NCBI RefSeq assembly: GCF_018918155.1
Contig: NZ_JAHLPY010000001.1
Span: 310,001 to 374,000 of the forward strand
Direction: 5' to 3'
Source of the DNA: Anaerostipes sp. MSJ-23
GTDB lineage: Bacteria > Bacillota > Clostridia > Lachnospirales > Lachnospiraceae
Length of the DNA: 64,000 bases
Shown here in pieces: positions 25,750 through 36,359 of this stretch (positions are counted from its first letter, which is position 1; each line of letters begins with the position of its first letter). A model generated the notes under the pieces. It made no database searches, had not been told where the DNA came from, and was given only the letters and a program-made list of their open reading frames with translations. Made by a program: the position numbers and the translations under genes.

Positions 25750-27297
25750 TTACTTCGCATAGTCTACAACTCGTGACTCTCTGATTACATTGACTTTGAT
25801 CTGTCCAGGATAATCCAGGTTTTCTTCTACCTGATTTGAAATATCCCTTGCCAGAAGAATCATATCATCATCGCTAATCTGTTCTGGAACTACCATTACG
25901 CGAATTTCCCGACCTGCCTGAATTGCAAAAGTTTTATCAACACCTTGAAATGAATTTGCGATCTCTTCTAACTGTTTCAACCTTGTTGTATAACTTTCCA
26001 GTGTCTCACTTCTTGCTCCAGGACGCGCTGCTGAAATAGCATCTGCTGCCTGAACAAGACAGGCAATCAGCGATTCTGGTTCTACATCTCCATGATGAGA
26101 TGCAACCGCATTGATAACAACCGGATTCTCTTTATACTTCTTACAAAGATTAACTCCAAGTTCCACATGGGAACCTTCTACTTCATGATCGATCGCTTTT
26201 CCAATATCATGAAGTAATCCTGCACGTTTTGCAAGTCTTACATCGACTCCTACTTCTGCTGCCAGAAGTCCTGAAAGCTGTGCCACTTCCATAGAATGCT
26301 TCAATGCATTCTGTCCATAACTTGTACGGAATTTCATTCTTCCGAGCAATTTCACAAGTTCTGGATGGATTCCATGAACACCAAGTTCAAGCGTAGCCGC
26401 TTCTCCTTCTTCACGCATCTGGTCTTCGACTTCTTTCGTCGCTTTTTCAACCATCTCTTCGATACGCGCCGGATGAATTCTTCCGTCTACGATCAGTTTC
26501 TCTAATGCGATTCTAGCAATCTCCCTACGAACAGGATTAAAGCTTGAAAGTACAACAGCTTCCGGAGTATCATCGATGATCAGCTCTACACCTGTCATAT
26601 TTTCGATAGAGCGGATATTACGACCTTCTCTACCGATGATACGGCCTTTCATCTCATCATTCGGAAGCTGTACAAGAGAAATTGTTGTCTCTGCAACATG
26701 ATCCACGGCACATTTTTGAATTGCAGTTACTACATACTCTTTCGCACGTTTTCTTGCATCTTCTTTTGCACGCGTCTCCATTTCCTTGACATACATTGCG
26801 GTTTCATGTTTCACATCTTCTTTTACTGCTGATAATAATTGTTCTTTTGCTTGATCAGAGGTCAAACCGGAAATTCTCTCCAGTTCCTGTAGATGTTTTG
26901 ACTGCAGTTCTTCTAATTGAGCTTTCTCTGCTTCCACATTTTTTTCTTTTGCGGTTAAAGACTGTTCTTTTCGTTCCAGAAGAACAGATTTTTTCTCAAC
27001 CGTTTCTTCTTTTGAAAGAACTCTCTGCTCATATTTCTGAAGTTCTGCTCTGCGCTCTTTTGTCTCTTTTTCAAAGTCATGTCTCGCTTTTATAGTTTCT
27101 TCCTTGACTTCCAAAGAAGCTTCCCGCTTTTTGGCATCTGCTGCTTTGATTGCTTCATCTATAATTTCTCTGGCTTTATCTTCTGCATTTCCGATTGTAA
27201 TCTCCATGGCTTTTTTGCTTCTTGCATTAGCCACACAGACAGAAACCGGTACTGCAATTGCCAGTGTTGCGATAATGGCTATAATAATACCAAACAC
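25750..27297 (-). CDS. rny: Ribonuclease Y
   Basis: A 515-residue endoribonuclease that starts mRNA decay at the membrane. An N-terminal helix (about 1-24) is followed by a long Glu/Lys-rich coiled coil (40-190), a KH domain with [27 protein letters not shown], an HD domain with [12 protein letters not shown] and SHH, and the conserved tail [21 protein letters not shown]. The frame opens at a TTG at 27321, but the GGAGG lies inside that extension; the in-frame GTG at 27297 gives the normal length. Confidence 0.94.
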   Translation of the reverse strand: MFGIIIAIIATLAIAVPVSVCVANARSKKAMEITIGNAEDKAREIIDEAIKAADAKKREASLEVKEETIKARHDFEKETKERRAELQKYEQRVLSKEETVEKKSVLLERKEQSLTAKEKNVEAEKAQLEELQSKHLQELERISGLTSDQAKEQLLSAVKEDVKHETAMYVKEMETRAKEDARKRAKEYVVTAIQKCAVDHVAETTISLVQLPNDEMKGRIIGREGRNIRSIENMTGVELIIDDTPEAVVLSSFNPVRREIARIALEKLIVDGRIHPARIEEMVEKATKEVEDQMREEGEAATLELGVHGIHPELVKLLGRMKFRTSYGQNALKHSMEVAQLSGLLAAEVGVDVRLAKRAGLLHDIGKAIDHEVEGSHVELGVNLCKKYKENPVVINAVASHHGDVEPESLIACLVQAADAISAARPGARSETLESYTTRLKQLEEIANSFQGVDKTFAIQAGREIRVMVVPEQISDDDMILLARDISNQVEENLDYPGQIKVNVIRESRVVDYAK

Positions 27298-27371
27298 TCC
27301 ACAGGTTTCCTCCTTATTCAATTTTTTGTGTTTTCACACTTATTTAATTTTATATGTTTTTAACATAAAAG

Positions 27372-28688
27372 TCAAGAAATGGCTACGCCTTCTGGACGAA
27401 TTACCAAAGCTGTTTTTGCCGGTACTACAAGTCCCCCTCCAAAATCAACTCTTTTTCCTGAAATCAAGTCCGTTCCCTCGCCTGCTCTCGCATCAAAATG
27501 CATCGTACGTTCCTCATCACCAATATTCACTGCTACAATGATTCTATCTCCTTGTGCTTCTCTCTGGAAAACAAGTACATTCGGTTCAATTGCAAGTTGT
27601 ATATAATTTCCATATTTTAGTGCTGGGCTTTCTTTTCTAATTTCAGATAATTTTGAAATATAATCCGTCAGATCATTTTCTTTCAAATCTTCTGGACGAA
27701 TTCTTGGACGAAGGCTGTCATCGCTTCCCGCCTCTTTCTTTCCTTCGATTCCCCATTCACTTCCATAATAAATTCCAGGGATTCCAGGCATTGCATACAT
27801 TAGTGCATAAATAACTGGCAATTGTTCTTTATCTTCCAGCTGACTCGCAATTCGTTCTACATCATGATTATCTACAAAATTATAAAGAGGCAATCCTTTA
27901 TATAATGTCCATTCTTCCGGACCAAACTGACGATTCAGAGAATATCCAATCTCATGCATATTATGTGTGTTAAAACTTGAATACAGTCCTTTGTAACATT
28001 CATAATTTGTCACAGAATCAAGAAGCTGTGGATTTACAAGCTGTGTATAATCTCCGTGCAGCATTTCTCCAATCAAAAGAAAATCTGAATTTTTTGCTCG
28101 AACAAATTCTGCTAAACATTTCATAAAATCGCGATTTAACATATAAGCTACATCAAGACGTAATCCATCGATTTGAAATTCATCCATCCATTGACCAACA
28201 CAATCAAACAAATGTTGTCTTACCTGTGGATGATCCAAATTTAATTTTACAAGTTCATAATGACCTTCCCATCCTTCATACCAGAATCCATCATCATAAC
28301 CACTATTTCCATCAAAATTAATATAAAACCAATCTTTATATTCTGAATCCCATTTTTTCTCAAGAACATCTTGAAAAGCCCAAAAATCTCTTCCTACATG
28401 ATTAAAAACTCCATCAAGTATGATCTTAATTTTTTCTTTATGAAATGCCTCTGAAACCTTCTTAAAATCCTCATTTGTTCCAAGACGATGATCAATTTTC
28501 TGATAATCTTTTGTATCATATCCATGATCTGTCGATTCAAAGACTGGAGAAAAATAAACCGTATTTGCTCCAATTTTTTTCATATGAGGAATCCATTTTA
28601 TAGCTTCCAAAATACCATGTTCCGTATCCTTATCCACAAATGCTCTTAATGGAAAAATTTGATAAATTATACTTTCATTTATTTTCAT
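27372..28688 (-). CDS. GH13 alpha-amylase family glycosidase, intracellular
   Basis: A 438-residue GH13 enzyme without signal peptide, so cytoplasmic. The four conserved regions are visible: DGVFNHVG, GLRLDVAYM (nucleophile Asp), LIGEMLHGDY (acid/base Glu) and NFVDNHDVERI, with the substrate-entry segment IYQIFPLRAF at the start and a short beta-sandwich C-terminal domain. Likely a cyclomaltodextrinase or maltodextrin glucosidase acting on imported maltodextrins. It has no carbohydrate transporter neighbours. The 83-base gap before it from rny holds only AT-rich sequence. Confidence 0.9.
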   Translation of the reverse strand: MKINESIIYQIFPLRAFVDKDTEHGILEAIKWIPHMKKIGANTVYFSPVFESTDHGYDTKDYQKIDHRLGTNEDFKKVSEAFHKEKIKIILDGVFNHVGRDFWAFQDVLEKKWDSEYKDWFYINFDGNSGYDDGFWYEGWEGHYELVKLNLDHPQVRQHLFDCVGQWMDEFQIDGLRLDVAYMLNRDFMKCLAEFVRAKNSDFLLIGEMLHGDYTQLVNPQLLDSVTNYECYKGLYSSFNTHNMHEIGYSLNRQFGPEEWTLYKGLPLYNFVDNHDVERIASQLEDKEQLPVIYALMYAMPGIPGIYYGSEWGIEGKKEAGSDDSLRPRIRPEDLKENDLTDYISKLSEIRKESPALKYGNYIQLAIEPNVLVFQREAQGDRIIVAVNIGDEERTMHFDARAGEGTDLISGKRVDFGGGLVVPAKTALVIRPEGVAIS

Positions 28689-28777
28689 TGTAATCCGTCC
28701 TTTCTACTCTTAAGAGATTCTATCATATCATATAAAAAAGATTTTATCATAAAATCTTTTTCTCGACTAGTAGCAAG

Positions 28778-28951
28778 CTATCGGAATTGATTGATCGTTT
28801 CTTGATATTCATATCCGATATTTTTTAATTTCTCCTTCACTTCATTTCCATCGATTTGAAGTCCTTCACACAATTCGTCATAGCTATGGTAAAAATCCCT
28901 TAATTGTGTATTAATATAGCTAAGTAAAATCACTGGATCTTTTGGCAACAT
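28778..28951 (-). CDS. DUF4250 domain protein
   Basis: A 57-residue soluble protein beginning MLPKDPVILLSYINTQLRDFY, the DUF4250 signature, with conserved LCEGLQID and IGYEYQ. Function unknown; these small proteins are common in gut Clostridia. GGGAGGAG lies 5 bases before the ATG at 28951; an ATG three bases earlier and one at 28966 are less well placed. Confidence 0.75.
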   Translation of the reverse strand: MLPKDPVILLSYINTQLRDFYHSYDELCEGLQIDGNEVKEKLKNIGYEYQETINQFR

Positions 28952-28972
28952 CATTTCTCCTCCCATTTTTTC

Positions 28973-29776
28973 TTATTTATGATTTATATATTGATCTACT
29001 CCGTCTGCAATTCCCTGGACCAAAAGTTTCTGGTAATTACTATCAGAAAGTTTTTGATCTTCTTCGGGATTCGACATAAAACCTATCTCAACAATTGTTA
29101 CTGGTATTTTACACCAGTTAATCCCTGACATTTCATCTGTCTTTATCATTCCTCGGTTTTTTGCTCCACTCTTCTGACTCAAACCATTTCCTACGTCTTT
29201 TGCAAGCCGAACACTATTGGCGATCACACTTTTTGTACAATATGGATTTGAATCTCCAGGACACATGGTTAATGCTCCATGTACCGATGCATCCTCTGCA
29301 CTATTACAATGAATTCTTAAAAACAAAGCAGCTCCGCTCTTATTAGCCATCTCAGCTCGATCTCGATTACTCAATGTTACATCGTTTGTCTCACGAATCA
29401 TGTAAACATCATATCCTCTAGATTGCAGTTCCTTTTTCAGTTTAAGAGACAACTCCAATGTCACCTCATATTCTGGTTTCTTTGTCACAACACCTTCTGT
29501 TCCTGATGAAACTGCTGGTTTTGTTTTTGAAGCTCCTGGACCAATTGGTTCTTGGCTAGTCATCTGTTTTTTCTGATGACCTGCATCAATTGCTATTCTT
29601 ACTTTTTCTTTCTTTTGTTTTACCTTATCTTTCGAAACTATTGAAGATACTTGACTAGATGTTTCTTTTTTTGTTTTCCCCGTTGTCGTTATTTTCTGTT
29701 TTGCTGTTTCTTTTTTCTGGCATCCTGCCATAAGAAAACACATTCCTAACACAAGAAATAGTAATCTTTTTTCCAT
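28973..29776 (-). CDS. N-acetylmuramoyl-L-alanine amidase, lipoprotein
   Basis: A 267-residue protein with a lipoprotein signal peptide ending in MAGC (Cys at about 19), a Thr/Lys-rich linker and an Amidase_3 zinc domain: VRIAIDAGHQ, a TLELSLKLKKEL Glu region, NRDRAEMANKSGAALFLRIHCNS and ITIVEIGFMSNPEED. It cleaves the amide between MurNAc and the stem peptide, outside the membrane. GGGGGAGAATC precedes the ATG. A DUF4250 gene lies downstream after 21 bases. Confidence 0.92.
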   Translation of the reverse strand: MEKRLLFLVLGMCFLMAGCQKKETAKQKITTTGKTKKETSSQVSSIVSKDKVKQKKEKVRIAIDAGHQKKQMTSQEPIGPGASKTKPAVSSGTEGVVTKKPEYEVTLELSLKLKKELQSRGYDVYMIRETNDVTLSNRDRAEMANKSGAALFLRIHCNSAEDASVHGALTMCPGDSNPYCTKSVIANSVRLAKDVGNGLSQKSGAKNRGMIKTDEMSGINWCKIPVTIVEIGFMSNPEEDQKLSDSNYQKLLVQGIADGVDQYINHK

Positions 29777-29836
29777 GATTCTCCCCCACTTTCTCCAGAA
29801 TATATGCTTATCATAACATATAACAAAATAGTCTTT

Positions 29837-30943
29837 TTAATCTATTGCCACACGATTAATCAGCCATTTTCCATTTCTCTTTATCATATAAGCAGTACCA
29901 TTAATACTTAACGTCTGATCTTTTTCCTTCTTATTATCATCAGAGTTTATCTTATAAGTTCTTGTCCCTTCTATAACAACTGGGATCCCACTCATGACTG
30001 TTTGATCTTCTGATTCCAAACTGCGATCTGCTTGGCATTTTGTAAGCTGTACATCTTCAAGTTTAGGATCCTGATCTTGTGTATCGGATACTTTTCCACA
30101 AAGAAAACTTCCATAATCTTTTGCCTTTTCCTCAGAAGAAAAACAAGATGCTATTACTTCCGGATCTGAATTTTTAATAACAGCTTCCGTAATCATAGGC
30201 ATATAGCTTCTGATTGCATCTTCTGCCTCTCCCTTTGCTTTATCAGAATACTCCATCTGTTCTGGCAAATTATCTTTTTGCGTATTCAGCATATATTTAT
30301 CTTCTTGAAACATTTCTTTATCTCCGGAAAAAGTTACTTTATGCAATCCATGAAAAACTTTCACTGCTGTAATCCCCTCATCCTCTGAAGTTTTTTTTAC
30401 TTCTATTCCATCCAGACAGATCGTAACTCCAGAAATATTAGGCACCTGTATTTCTTCTGCTGTTAAGTCGGTGTCTTCTACCTTTGCAATTTTATAACGG
30501 TCAAAAAAGAAAAAGGTCTTTTGCTTTGTTTTTTTTACATAAATTGTTACATTACCTTCTTCTTTTGGTATCTTATAAATATGCTGTCCATTTTGTACAT
30601 ACCCTCCGGTTATATTAGAAAGAGTTTCTATATGACTTTGATCCATTGTTTTTTCAAAACACTCCTCATTGATAAATGTATCTTCTTTAAAATTATATAA
30701 ATGATAAATTTCCGACCAATTATGTCCATTATAATTTTTCATAAACTGATGGACCACATTTTCCGGATCTCCGCTCCTGCTGCCTCCATAAAGAAATGCA
30801 GCAGACAGAGCAATAAGAAGGATCACCTCTGCCATAATAATTTTTTTACCTCTGGAACTGAATCCTTTTTGTATCTTTGTACCGCATTCTCTGCAAAAGC
30901 TGTCTCCATCTTCTATTCTTACTCCGCATTTTGGACAAAACAT
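29837..30943 (-). CDS. Zinc-ribbon membrane protein with extracellular domains (TcaA-like)
   Basis: A 368-residue protein: an N-terminal zinc ribbon with Cys3, Cys6, Cys17 and Cys20, one membrane helix (about 34-53), then an outside region starting with a segment like DUF4878/NTF2 folds (PENVVHQFMKNYNGHNWSEIYHLY) and ending with a second small beta domain. The architecture resembles TcaA and its relatives, which sense or affect the cell envelope; sequence identity could not be tested. GGAGGAG lies 5 bases before the ATG. It starts 12 bases after the YARHG gene, so the two are probably one unit. Confidence 0.65.
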   Translation of the reverse strand: MFCPKCGVRIEDGDSFCRECGTKIQKGFSSRGKKIIMAEVILLIALSAAFLYGGSRSGDPENVVHQFMKNYNGHNWSEIYHLYNFKEDTFINEECFEKTMDQSHIETLSNITGGYVQNGQHIYKIPKEEGNVTIYVKKTKQKTFFFFDRYKIAKVEDTDLTAEEIQVPNISGVTICLDGIEVKKTSEDEGITAVKVFHGLHKVTFSGDKEMFQEDKYMLNTQKDNLPEQMEYSDKAKGEAEDAIRSYMPMITEAVIKNSDPEVIASCFSSEEKAKDYGSFLCGKVSDTQDQDPKLEDVQLTKCQADRSLESEDQTVMSGIPVVIEGTRTYKINSDDNKKEKDQTLSINGTAYMIKRNGKWLINRVAID

Positions 30944-30955
30944 ATGTCTCCTCCT

Positions 30956-31573
30956 CTATTTTGCTTCTCTTTGTCCTAATATTTCTTCTAAGGCAGCCTT
31001 ATTTGCTGTCTCATATTCGTTTAATGTAATTGCATTTTGATCATCTGTCATCGCAATATACCATTTTTTCTTTTCAAAAAATTCTTTTTCTTGCAAATCT
31101 TTAAATTTTAGTCCGTGTCTTGCATAAATTTCATCAATCGCATAGCGGATTTCTTCCGTTGACATTTTTTCTAGATCTTCTCTATTTAAATAGGTAACAT
31201 CTGCATCTGGCAATAAATATCCATCATCTCCATTCATAATATTCGATGCATTTTCATCATTCTGTGGCACCTGTGTTGTCTCTTCTTGTGTAGATTGTGT
31301 CGCCTCTTGTATTGTTGCTTGTGTACTTTCTGTTGTTATCTGCTGCGTTGTTTCCTCCTGCGTTGTCGTCTGTGTTGTTGCTGTCTTTTTCTTTTTTTTA
31401 TGATGCTTATTTAATGACAGCTGATTTTGAACCGCTTCCTTTACTGTTTTTAATTCCTGATTTTCATTAGAAGAAACCTGCATATTTTCTATCAGACTAA
31501 AAATCAAACCGAATGCTACTACGATAATTGCAACTGCAAGTACCGCTATCAATCGTTTCTCCATTACTCTCAT
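30956..31573 (-). CDS. YARHG-domain membrane protein with Thr/Gln-rich linker
   Basis: A 205-residue protein with an N-terminal helix (about 6-28), a low-complexity Thr/Gln/Glu stretch (65-115, repeats of TTQEETTQ type) and a C-terminal YARHG domain (IRYAIDEIYARHGLKFKDLQEKEFFEKKKWY), which is extracellular in such proteins. The YARHG domain is of unknown function, found on surface proteins. AGGAG lies 11 bases before the ATG at 31573; an ATG at 31564 is an alternative. It pairs with the zinc-ribbon gene just downstream. Confidence 0.75.
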   Translation of the reverse strand: MRVMEKRLIAVLAVAIIVVAFGLIFSLIENMQVSSNENQELKTVKEAVQNQLSLNKHHKKKKKTATTQTTTQEETTQQITTESTQATIQEATQSTQEETTQVPQNDENASNIMNGDDGYLLPDADVTYLNREDLEKMSTEEIRYAIDEIYARHGLKFKDLQEKEFFEKKKWYIAMTDDQNAITLNEYETANKAALEEILGQREAK

Positions 31574-31697
31574 CGTCTGTATCACTCCTATATGTTTTTT
31601 GTTCCATAATATTTTTCCTGCATGATCAATCCAGGATCTTATAAACATCATGCCCTATTTTCCATAATCTATAAACCAGAGCACTTTTTTCTTTCAT

Positions 31698-31733
31698 AAA
31701 AAATGTCGCCAGTCATTCCCATGGCTGGCGATA
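31698..31733 (-). terminator. Terminator of the carbonic anhydrase gene
   Basis: A stem tcgccag-tcatt / atgg-ctggcga with loop ccc lies on the minus strand before CATTTTTTATG, 26 bases after the stop codon. Confidence 0.75.
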
Positions 31734-31758
31734 TTAAAATTTTTCTTTATTTTTTGTT

Positions 31759-32304
31759 TTATGAAACAACGACAGATAGTTCTCCAGTAACAGAATCCAT
31801 GACATACCCTGAAATTCGTACATCTTTTGGAATTAATGGATGCTTTCTCAAAACTTCTACAGAATCTTTTACAGAGTTTTCCACACAATCAAATCCTTCC
31901 AGCCATGTATCAAAATCAATACCACAATGACGGATTAATTCAATCTTCTCTTCATCAATTCCCCTTGCCTTCATATGACCAATCATCATTTCACTGTTAA
32001 TATGCTGAACACCGCAATCTGTATGACCAATAACCATTACTTCTTCAATTCCAAGTTCAAAAATTCCAACAAGTACACTTCTTACTACACTGCCAAATGC
32101 GTGATTTACTTCTCCACCTGCATTTTTAATAATCTTTACATCTCCATTTTTTAAGCCAAGCGCTGCTGGTAAAAGTTTTGTCAATCTTGTATCCATACAA
32201 GTAATAATTGCAATCTTTTTATCCGGATATTTGCTTGTTTTATATTTTTCATATTCTTTATTATCCACAAATTTTCGATTATATGCAAGAATTTCCTCTA
32301 TCAT
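31759..32304 (-). CDS. Beta-type carbonic anhydrase
   Basis: A 181-residue beta carbonic anhydrase interconverting CO2 and bicarbonate. The zinc ligands are Cys36, His94 and Cys97, with the catalytic Asp38-Arg40 pair (CMDTR). It is the short clade without long N-terminal helices. Its ATG overlaps the end of the YbaK gene by 4 bases (ATGA), so the two are co-translated. Confidence 0.93.
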   Translation of the reverse strand: MIEEILAYNRKFVDNKEYEKYKTSKYPDKKIAIITCMDTRLTKLLPAALGLKNGDVKIIKNAGGEVNHAFGSVVRSVLVGIFELGIEEVMVIGHTDCGVQHINSEMMIGHMKARGIDEEKIELIRHCGIDFDTWLEGFDCVENSVKDSVEVLRKHPLIPKDVRISGYVMDSVTGELSVVVS

Positions 32305-32798
32305 TTCTTATCTCCTTCTTCGTGAGTAATTGCTTCCATTTTTCCATGACATGCTTTCAAATAATCTTTTACCGCAAGTTCAATCTGAATCCCGTTTTTC
32401 CCGCCGCTGACCATAATCTTATCCTGCACTTCCGCGCTTTTATCGAGTACTGTCGGATAATCTTTTTTCATTCCAATGGCTGTACATCCTCCACGGATAT
32501 ATCCGGTAATTTTATTAATATCTTTCACATGGATCATTTCCACGGATTTTTCTCCCACAGATTTTGCAGCTTTCTTCAAATCAAGTTCCTTATCAATCGG
32601 AATGACAAATACAAAATAACCTCCACTTTTTCCAACCGTAACTAAAGTTTTAAACACACGTTCATACGGCTCATCAAGCATATCGGCAATCGCAATTCCA
32701 TCAATAAATTCTTTACATTCATATCGATGAATTTCATAAGGAATTTTTTGTCTTTCTAACATCCTCATCGCATTTGTCTTTGGTTCTTTTTTTGCCAC
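32301..32798 (-). CDS. ybaK: YbaK/EbsC family Cys-tRNA(Pro) deacylase
   Basis: A 165-residue trans-editing protein that hydrolyses Cys-tRNA(Pro). Visible: TNAMRMLERQKIPYE (family N-terminus), VFKTLVTVGKSGGYFVFVIP with the catalytic Lys region, and YIRGGCTAIGMKK. The start is a GTG at 32798, with GGAGG 7 bases before it; the longer frame from 32858 adds a non-conserved extension. Overlaps the carbonic anhydrase gene. Confidence 0.92.
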   Translation of the reverse strand: MAKKEPKTNAMRMLERQKIPYEIHRYECKEFIDGIAIADMLDEPYERVFKTLVTVGKSGGYFVFVIPIDKELDLKKAAKSVGEKSVEMIHVKDINKITGYIRGGCTAIGMKKDYPTVLDKSAEVQDKIMVSGGKNGIQIELAVKDYLKACHGKMEAITHEEGDKK

Positions 32799-32876
32799 AA
32801 TGCTCCCTCCCATTTTGTTTTTTCCGACGGCTATGCCGTTGTGTCCATTATACACCAATCCAGTAATCTTGCAACT

Positions 32877-34136
32877 CTATGGATTCAATTCTGCAATCCT
32901 GCTGACTCCAACGTAAATTTCACTAATTTTATACCATGTCGGATAATCAATAATTCCAGTCTGTCCAAGTCCAAAAACGCTTTGAAATTTTCTCACAGCT
33001 TGCGCTGTTTGCTGTCCATATTGTCCATCTGCAGCAACTGTTGGAATTGATGGATAATCCTTCGAAATTCTGTTTAACTGCTGTTGTATCTGCCTTACTT
33101 TTTCCCCACTTGCTCCAATTCCAAGATCATAACCAGGCCAAGAAGAAGGAATCCCTGCAATCTGCTCTGCCGTATTAATATACATATTTTCTCCATAATA
33201 ATAGCGAAGGATTTCAATTGGTTTATAACCCTGATCTCCAAGATACTTAGACCCCCATTGTGTCATCCACTCTGGGCAAGAAACCTTCTTTCCATCACAA
33301 TATTGCGTAAGAATCGGCTGTTTAACATTTGGCCTTGAAAGGTAATTAGAAAATATTTCATCCACAATCGTATTGATTGATTCATATGTTGTCTTTCCTG
33401 GCATCCATTTATGATCATAGGCAGTTGAGGATGTAATAGTAAAATCATGCCCTTTGTTCCGATACCATTCTGTATAAACGCGATTTAAAGTAAAAGACAT
33501 AATTGCAAGAATATTTGCCTCTAACGTTGTTCTTGGCCATGTAGAATAAATTTCACAGGATGCAACATTTTTTATATAATCTTTATAACGTACATAATAA
33601 TTTTTTGCACTTTTATCACTCACTGGCCCGTCATGTACAATAATATATTCTGGTATTACAACACGACTTAATACAATTTCCCCTGTCTCATTAACTGGTT
33701 TTATTTCTGCCTCTGCAATTTTCGGTGGATAATCCCCCCATAATGTATGCGGTCCTATTACAAAAGAATCTATATTAGACTGTGTTGTATCTAATAAATT
33801 CATAGAAACTCTTTGAATTCCCTGTATCCCTGAAAAAATTTGTGCTCCTGAAATAGTAACTGTTTCATATTCCTTGGCGCTAACTCTTACCGTATATTCT
33901 GCATAAGGTTGATTTTCTCCTGGCGACATACTAAATTCCACCGGAGGAGCCGAAAGCTGAAGTGTTTCCGTCTGTCCATCTCCATTTGTTTGTACCGTCT
34001 CAATCACCGTATCTGGATCTCCTGTATAAGAAATTTCTACTTTTGCATCTGCCACTGGAACTGCCGTATTGCTTGAGTTTACCTGTACCATCAATTGGCC
34101 CTGATCAACCTGTTCTCTTTTCATTGTTTCCGGCAT
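32877..34136 (-). CDS. sleC: SleC-like spore cortex-lytic protein
   Basis: A 419-residue protein with an N-terminal prodomain of beta type (1-150), a SleC-type catalytic domain (about 165-330, with IKNVASCEIYSTWPRTTLEANILAIMSFTLNRVYTEWY, TAYDHKWMPG and YCDGKKVSCPEWMTQWGS) and a C-terminal PG_binding_1 domain (about 340-410). SleC cleaves spore cortex peptidoglycan during germination after Csp protease activation. No signal peptide is seen. GAGG lies 5 bases before the ATG at 34136, favouring it over 34160. No csp protease gene is nearby. Confidence 0.85.
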   Translation of the reverse strand: MPETMKREQVDQGQLMVQVNSSNTAVPVADAKVEISYTGDPDTVIETVQTNGDGQTETLQLSAPPVEFSMSPGENQPYAEYTVRVSAKEYETVTISGAQIFSGIQGIQRVSMNLLDTTQSNIDSFVIGPHTLWGDYPPKIAEAEIKPVNETGEIVLSRVVIPEYIIVHDGPVSDKSAKNYYVRYKDYIKNVASCEIYSTWPRTTLEANILAIMSFTLNRVYTEWYRNKGHDFTITSSTAYDHKWMPGKTTYESINTIVDEIFSNYLSRPNVKQPILTQYCDGKKVSCPEWMTQWGSKYLGDQGYKPIEILRYYYGENMYINTAEQIAGIPSSWPGYDLGIGASGEKVRQIQQQLNRISKDYPSIPTVAADGQYGQQTAQAVRKFQSVFGLGQTGIIDYPTWYKISEIYVGVSRIAELNP

Positions 34137-34206
34137 ATTATCCTCTTTTCCAAAAAACATTTACTTTAGTATATGTATGTCTTTCAAAAAATTTCCTAAT
34201 AAAACA

Positions 34207-34248
34207 TGGAAAAGGCCTCCTACCACAAAATGACAGAAGACCTTTTTC
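34207..34248 (-). terminator. Terminator of hppA
   Basis: On the minus strand AAAAGGTCTTCT pairs with AGGAGGCCTTTT (G-U pairs included), with about a 12-base loop, 12 bases after the hppA stop. Confidence 0.75.
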
Positions 34249-34259
34249 CTTTAATTTTT

Positions 34260-36242
34260 CTAAAGGATTCCACCAATACTGAGGAATAATGGTGCAAAAA
34301 CAAGAGATACGATGGTCATTAATTTAATTAGAATATTCAAAGACGGACCAGAAGTATCTTTAAATGGATCACCTACGGTATCTCCAACAACAGCTGCCTT
34401 ATGTGCTGGACTTCCTTTTCCTCCATGATTTCCTTCTTCAATATATTTCTTTGCATTGTCCCAGGCACCGCCAGAGTTTGCCATAAAAATCGCCATCATG
34501 ACACCAGCTGCAAGGGAACCAACCAGCAGTCCTCCAAGAGCTTGTGTCCCAAGGAGCACTCCAATTAAAATTGGAGCAACAATCGCCATAATCCCAGGGA
34601 GAAGCATCTCCTTTAATGCGGCTGATGTTGAAATTTCAACACATTTTCGATAATCTGGCTTTGCTGTTCCTTCCATAATTCCAGGAATTTCTCTAAACTG
34701 ACGACGTACTTCTACAATCATTTCATTGGCCGTTTTTCCAACGGATTGCATTGTAAATGCTGAAAATAAAAATGGAAGCATCGCACCAATCAATACTCCG
34801 ACAATAACTTTTGGCTCCAGACAATTAATTCCCTCTTTTAAAAGATTGGTTGCCTGTGCATAAGAGGAAAATAATGCTAATGCAGTCAATGCTGCAGAAC
34901 CGATGGCAAATCCTTTTCCCATTGCAGCTGTTGTATTTCCAACCGAATCTAATTGATCTGTAATATCTCGTACTGATTCATTTAATTCTGCCATCTCTGC
35001 AATTCCCCCGGCATTATCTGCAATTGGACCATAAGCGTCAACTGCAACAGTAATTCCCGTAGTCGATAGCATACCAACAGCAGAAAGTGCAATTCCATAA
35101 AGACCTGCAAAATAATAGGCTACAATAACAGCAACACAAATACCAATGACTGGAATTGCTGTAGACTCCATTCCAACGGCAAGCCCAGAAATAATCGTTG
35201 TTCCGGATCCTGTTTCTGCCTGATCCGCGATCTTTCTTACATATCCATATTTACTAGATGTATAAATTTCCGTCAACTTTCCGATCAAGTTACCAACAAT
35301 CACTCCTGCTAAAATTGCCCAGAAAGATTTTAGATTGCCAAAAAACATTTTACTTAAGAAAAATGTTGCAACCATAACAAGGATACTCGCAAGATATGTT
35401 CCTCCATCCAACGATTTATGCGGATCATTTCCTTTTGAATGAATGACAAATAAAACACCAATTAAAGAGGCTATAATTCCTGCTGCTGCAAGAAGCAACG
35501 GATAAACAGCTCCTCTAATACTAAAACCAACCGCTCCAATTGTAATAGCCGATACGAGTGACCCAACATAAGATTCATAAAGATCTGCTCCCATTCCAGC
35601 AATATCCCCTACGTTATCTCCTACATTATCTGCAATAACTGCTGGATTTCTTGGATCATCCTCTGGAATTCCAGCTTCCACTTTTCCAACAAGATCTGCT
35701 CCTACATCTGCTGCCTTTGTATAAATTCCTCCGCCAACACGACCGAATAATGCAACCGAAGATGCTCCTAATCCAAAGCCAGTTAAAACATCTGGATCTC
35801 CTGTAATCATATAAACCATAGAAACGCCAAACAGCCCAAGACCGGCAACGGTAAGACCCATAACTGCTCCTCCAGAAAAAGCAATTGATAAAGCTGCTGA
35901 AATTCCACCCGTTTTCGCCGCATTAGCTGTTCTTACATTAGCCTTTGTTGCTGTATGCATTCCAATATATCCTGCCAATGCAGAAAAAACTGCACCAAAC
36001 AGAAAACATACGGCCGAAATCCAGTTTTTGATTCCAATACCAATCAAAATAAATACAATGATACAGAAAATTATTAGAAGTTTATATTCCGCTCTTAAAA
36101 ATGCATGGGCTCCTTCATTAATCGCACTTGCAATTTCTTTCATACGGTCATTTCCTTCTTCTGCCTTGTTAACTCTCTGAATCAGTCCAAAAGCTGCAAT
36201 AAGAGATACAATACCTGCAATCACTGCCAAATAGATATTCAT
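34260..36242 (-). CDS. hppA: Membrane-bound pyrophosphatase, ion-pumping, K-dependent type
   Basis: A 660-residue protein with about 16 membrane helices that couples PPi hydrolysis to Na or H export. Catalytic motifs: [37 protein letters not shown] and [21 protein letters not shown]. The segment [24 protein letters not shown] has Ala at the position where K-independent enzymes have Lys, so it should need K. Whether it pumps Na or H was not resolved. GGAGAG fixes the ATG at 36242. Monocistronic. Confidence 0.95.
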   Translation of the reverse strand: MNIYLAVIAGIVSLIAAFGLIQRVNKAEEGNDRMKEIASAINEGAHAFLRAEYKLLIIFCIIVFILIGIGIKNWISAVCFLFGAVFSALAGYIGMHTATKANVRTANAAKTGGISAALSIAFSGGAVMGLTVAGLGLFGVSMVYMITGDPDVLTGFGLGASSVALFGRVGGGIYTKAADVGADLVGKVEAGIPEDDPRNPAVIADNVGDNVGDIAGMGADLYESYVGSLVSAITIGAVGFSIRGAVYPLLLAAAGIIASLIGVLFVIHSKGNDPHKSLDGGTYLASILVMVATFFLSKMFFGNLKSFWAILAGVIVGNLIGKLTEIYTSSKYGYVRKIADQAETGSGTTIISGLAVGMESTAIPVIGICVAVIVAYYFAGLYGIALSAVGMLSTTGITVAVDAYGPIADNAGGIAEMAELNESVRDITDQLDSVGNTTAAMGKGFAIGSAALTALALFSSYAQATNLLKEGINCLEPKVIVGVLIGAMLPFLFSAFTMQSVGKTANEMIVEVRRQFREIPGIMEGTAKPDYRKCVEISTSAALKEMLLPGIMAIVAPILIGVLLGTQALGGLLVGSLAAGVMMAIFMANSGGAWDNAKKYIEEGNHGGKGSPAHKAAVVGDTVGDPFKDTSGPSLNILIKLMTIVSLVFAPLFLSIGGIL

Positions 36243-36302
36243 AGCACTCTCTCCTTTCTGCACTCTATTTTGCTGTCATACTGACATATGTTTTATAAGA
36301 AT

Positions 36303-36331
36303 ATTATAACAAATATATTAATTTTTTTCAA
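36303..36331 (-). promoter_or_regulatory. Sigma-A promoter of hppA
   Basis: The minus strand reads TTGAAA (36331-36326), a 17-base spacer and TATAAT (36308-36303), 61 bases before the hppA ATG. Confidence 0.7.
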
Positions 36332-36359
36332 AAATATGTGTATTTTATCCAAAAATATA

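Noticed and set aside
31255-31400. Short repeats suggesting a CRISPR array or tandem repeat
   Set aside because: They are Thr/Gln-coding low-complexity codons of the YARHG protein linker, with no fixed repeat-spacer units.
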